Shown here in pieces: positions 63,414 through 64,000 of a stretch of 64,000 nucleotides of DNA. The notes under the pieces were generated by a model that saw only the letters and a list, made by a program, of their open reading frames with translations, ran no database searches and was not told the DNA's origin. Position numbers and translations under genes: made by a program. Source of the stretch: Telmatobacter sp. DSM 110680. GTDB lineage: Bacteria > Acidobacteriota > Terriglobia > Terriglobales > Acidobacteriaceae. The DNA is taken from positions 2,356,001-2,420,000 of the forward strand of contig NZ_CP121196.1 of the NCBI RefSeq assembly GCF_039994875.1. The letters are read 5' to 3'. Every line of letters starts with the position of its first letter. Within the stretch, counting starts at the first letter, position 1.

Positions 63414-64000
63414 CTAGAGTGCGCGCCTCGCCTCCGTCGCGATTTCGCGCAACTCCGGCAGAACCCGCCCCAGTGGCATCGCTGGAGCATGCCTCTGTCC
63501 GAGCGCAAAATAGACGTCCTTGTAGAGCGCATACAGCCGCTCGTAGACCTCAACCGAACGCCGATCCGGCTCAATAGTACGGAATGGCAGACACACCGCC
63601 TTCTGCGCTTCTTCAATGGTCTTGTAGATGCCCGCGGCCAGCAGTGCCATGATTCCCGATCCTAGGCTTGTGGGGACACCGGCTGGCACCAGGACCGGCT
63701 TGTTCAGCACATTGGCGTATACCTGGTTCAGCACTTCGTTTTTTTGCGGTATTCCTCCGGCATTGATCACGCGATCCACGCGCACGCCATGCTCTGCCAT
63801 GCGCTCAAGAATGATCCGCGTGTGAAACGCGGTTCCCTCGATCGCCGCGAACAGTTCATCCTGCGCCGTGTGCACCAGATTCCATCCCAGCGTTATCCCC
63901 CCAAGTTCCGGATTCACCAGCACCGTGCGATCGCCGTTATCCCAGCTCAAACGTAATAGGCCTGTTTGTCCGGCCCTGAACTCTTCGAGTCCCTTCGACA
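63414..64000 (-). CDS. araB: Ribulokinase, C-terminal part (5' end beyond window)
   Basis: The frame enters from the right edge and stops at 63414, about 195 codons. It matches the C-terminal domain of FGGY kinases of the ribulokinase type: GLLRLSWDNGDRTVLVNPELGGITLGW, then AAIEGTAFHTRIILERMAEHGVRVDRVINAGGIPQKNEVLNQVYANVLNKPV and PTSLGSGIMALLAAG. The AGGIPQKN segment is the ATP-binding signature. It would phosphorylate L-ribulose in arabinose use. An N-terminal half is needed for certainty between ribulokinase and a related FGGY kinase. The gene ends about 100 bp before the DUF3857 start. Confidence 0.85.
   Translation of the reverse strand, partial: SKGLEEFRAGQTGLLRLSWDNGDRTVLVNPELGGITLGWNLVHTAQDELFAAIEGTAFHTRIILERMAEHGVRVDRVINAGGIPQKNEVLNQVYANVLNKPVLVPAGVPTSLGSGIMALLAAGIYKTIEEAQKAVCLPFRTIEPDRRSVEVYERLYALYKDVYFALGQRHAPAMPLGRVLPELREIATEARRAL

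Overview
The window looks like chromosomal DNA of an Acidobacteriota member, most likely class Terriglobia. This is inferred from protein content: five duplicated MacB/FtsX-type permeases of the acidobacterial ADOP type in tandem, an Oar-like TonB-dependent receptor with an N-terminal carboxypeptidase-regulatory domain, a DUF3857/transglutaminase/TPR giant, FG-GAP repeat and two-component propeller proteins, and moderately high GC. No phage, insertion sequence, CRISPR array, rRNA or tRNA was recognised.

Layout. 1-4811 (minus): an ECF sigma factor, a zinc-finger anti-sigma factor, an unknown 282-residue protein and a TPR-CHAT (caspase-like) protein cut by the window edge. 5401-6291 (minus): a conserved protein of unknown function. 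6778-9954 (plus): a membrane c-di-GMP enzyme with PAS, GGDEF and EAL domains. 10217-12261 (minus): a coupled TadE-like / TadG-VWA pair. 12756-16049 (plus): aldehyde dehydrogenase aldB, its DUF779 companion and an acetyl-CoA acetyltransferase.

16208-36362 (plus) is the dominant element: a roughly 20-kb tripartite-export operon. In order it encodes a MacA-like adaptor, a MacB-type ATPase, five paralogous ADOP permeases, a second ATPase, a TolC-like outer-membrane protein, an NtrC-type sigma-54 activator and its histidine kinase. Just upstream I see a -24/-12 sigma-54-like element and two palindromes with centres 20 bp apart, at the distance expected for activator sites. This suggests the operon is controlled by the two-component system it encodes, and that the adaptor message is nearly leaderless.

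36367-39282 (minus): a beta-propeller diguanylate cyclase. 39550-41483 (minus): dusB with an in-frame 21-bp repeat, a small unknown protein and rpmE. 41740-43977 (plus): a secreted protein with 14 FG-GAP blades. 44135-44640: a DUF892 ferritin-like gene broken by a one-base deletion. 44719-51156: an SGNH hydrolase, a DnaC-like ATPase, thymidine kinase, zwf, an M61 peptidase and a small unknown protein. 51336-54891 (plus): the ATP-grasp / alpha-E / transglutaminase trio, which in other bacteria accompanies the Anbu peptidase; no Anbu gene is next to it here. 55234-59025 (plus): the TonB-dependent receptor. 59105-63316 (minus): the DUF3857 protein. 63414-64000 (minus): the C-terminal part of ribulokinase.

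All functional calls come from reading motifs and recalling families; no database search was run.
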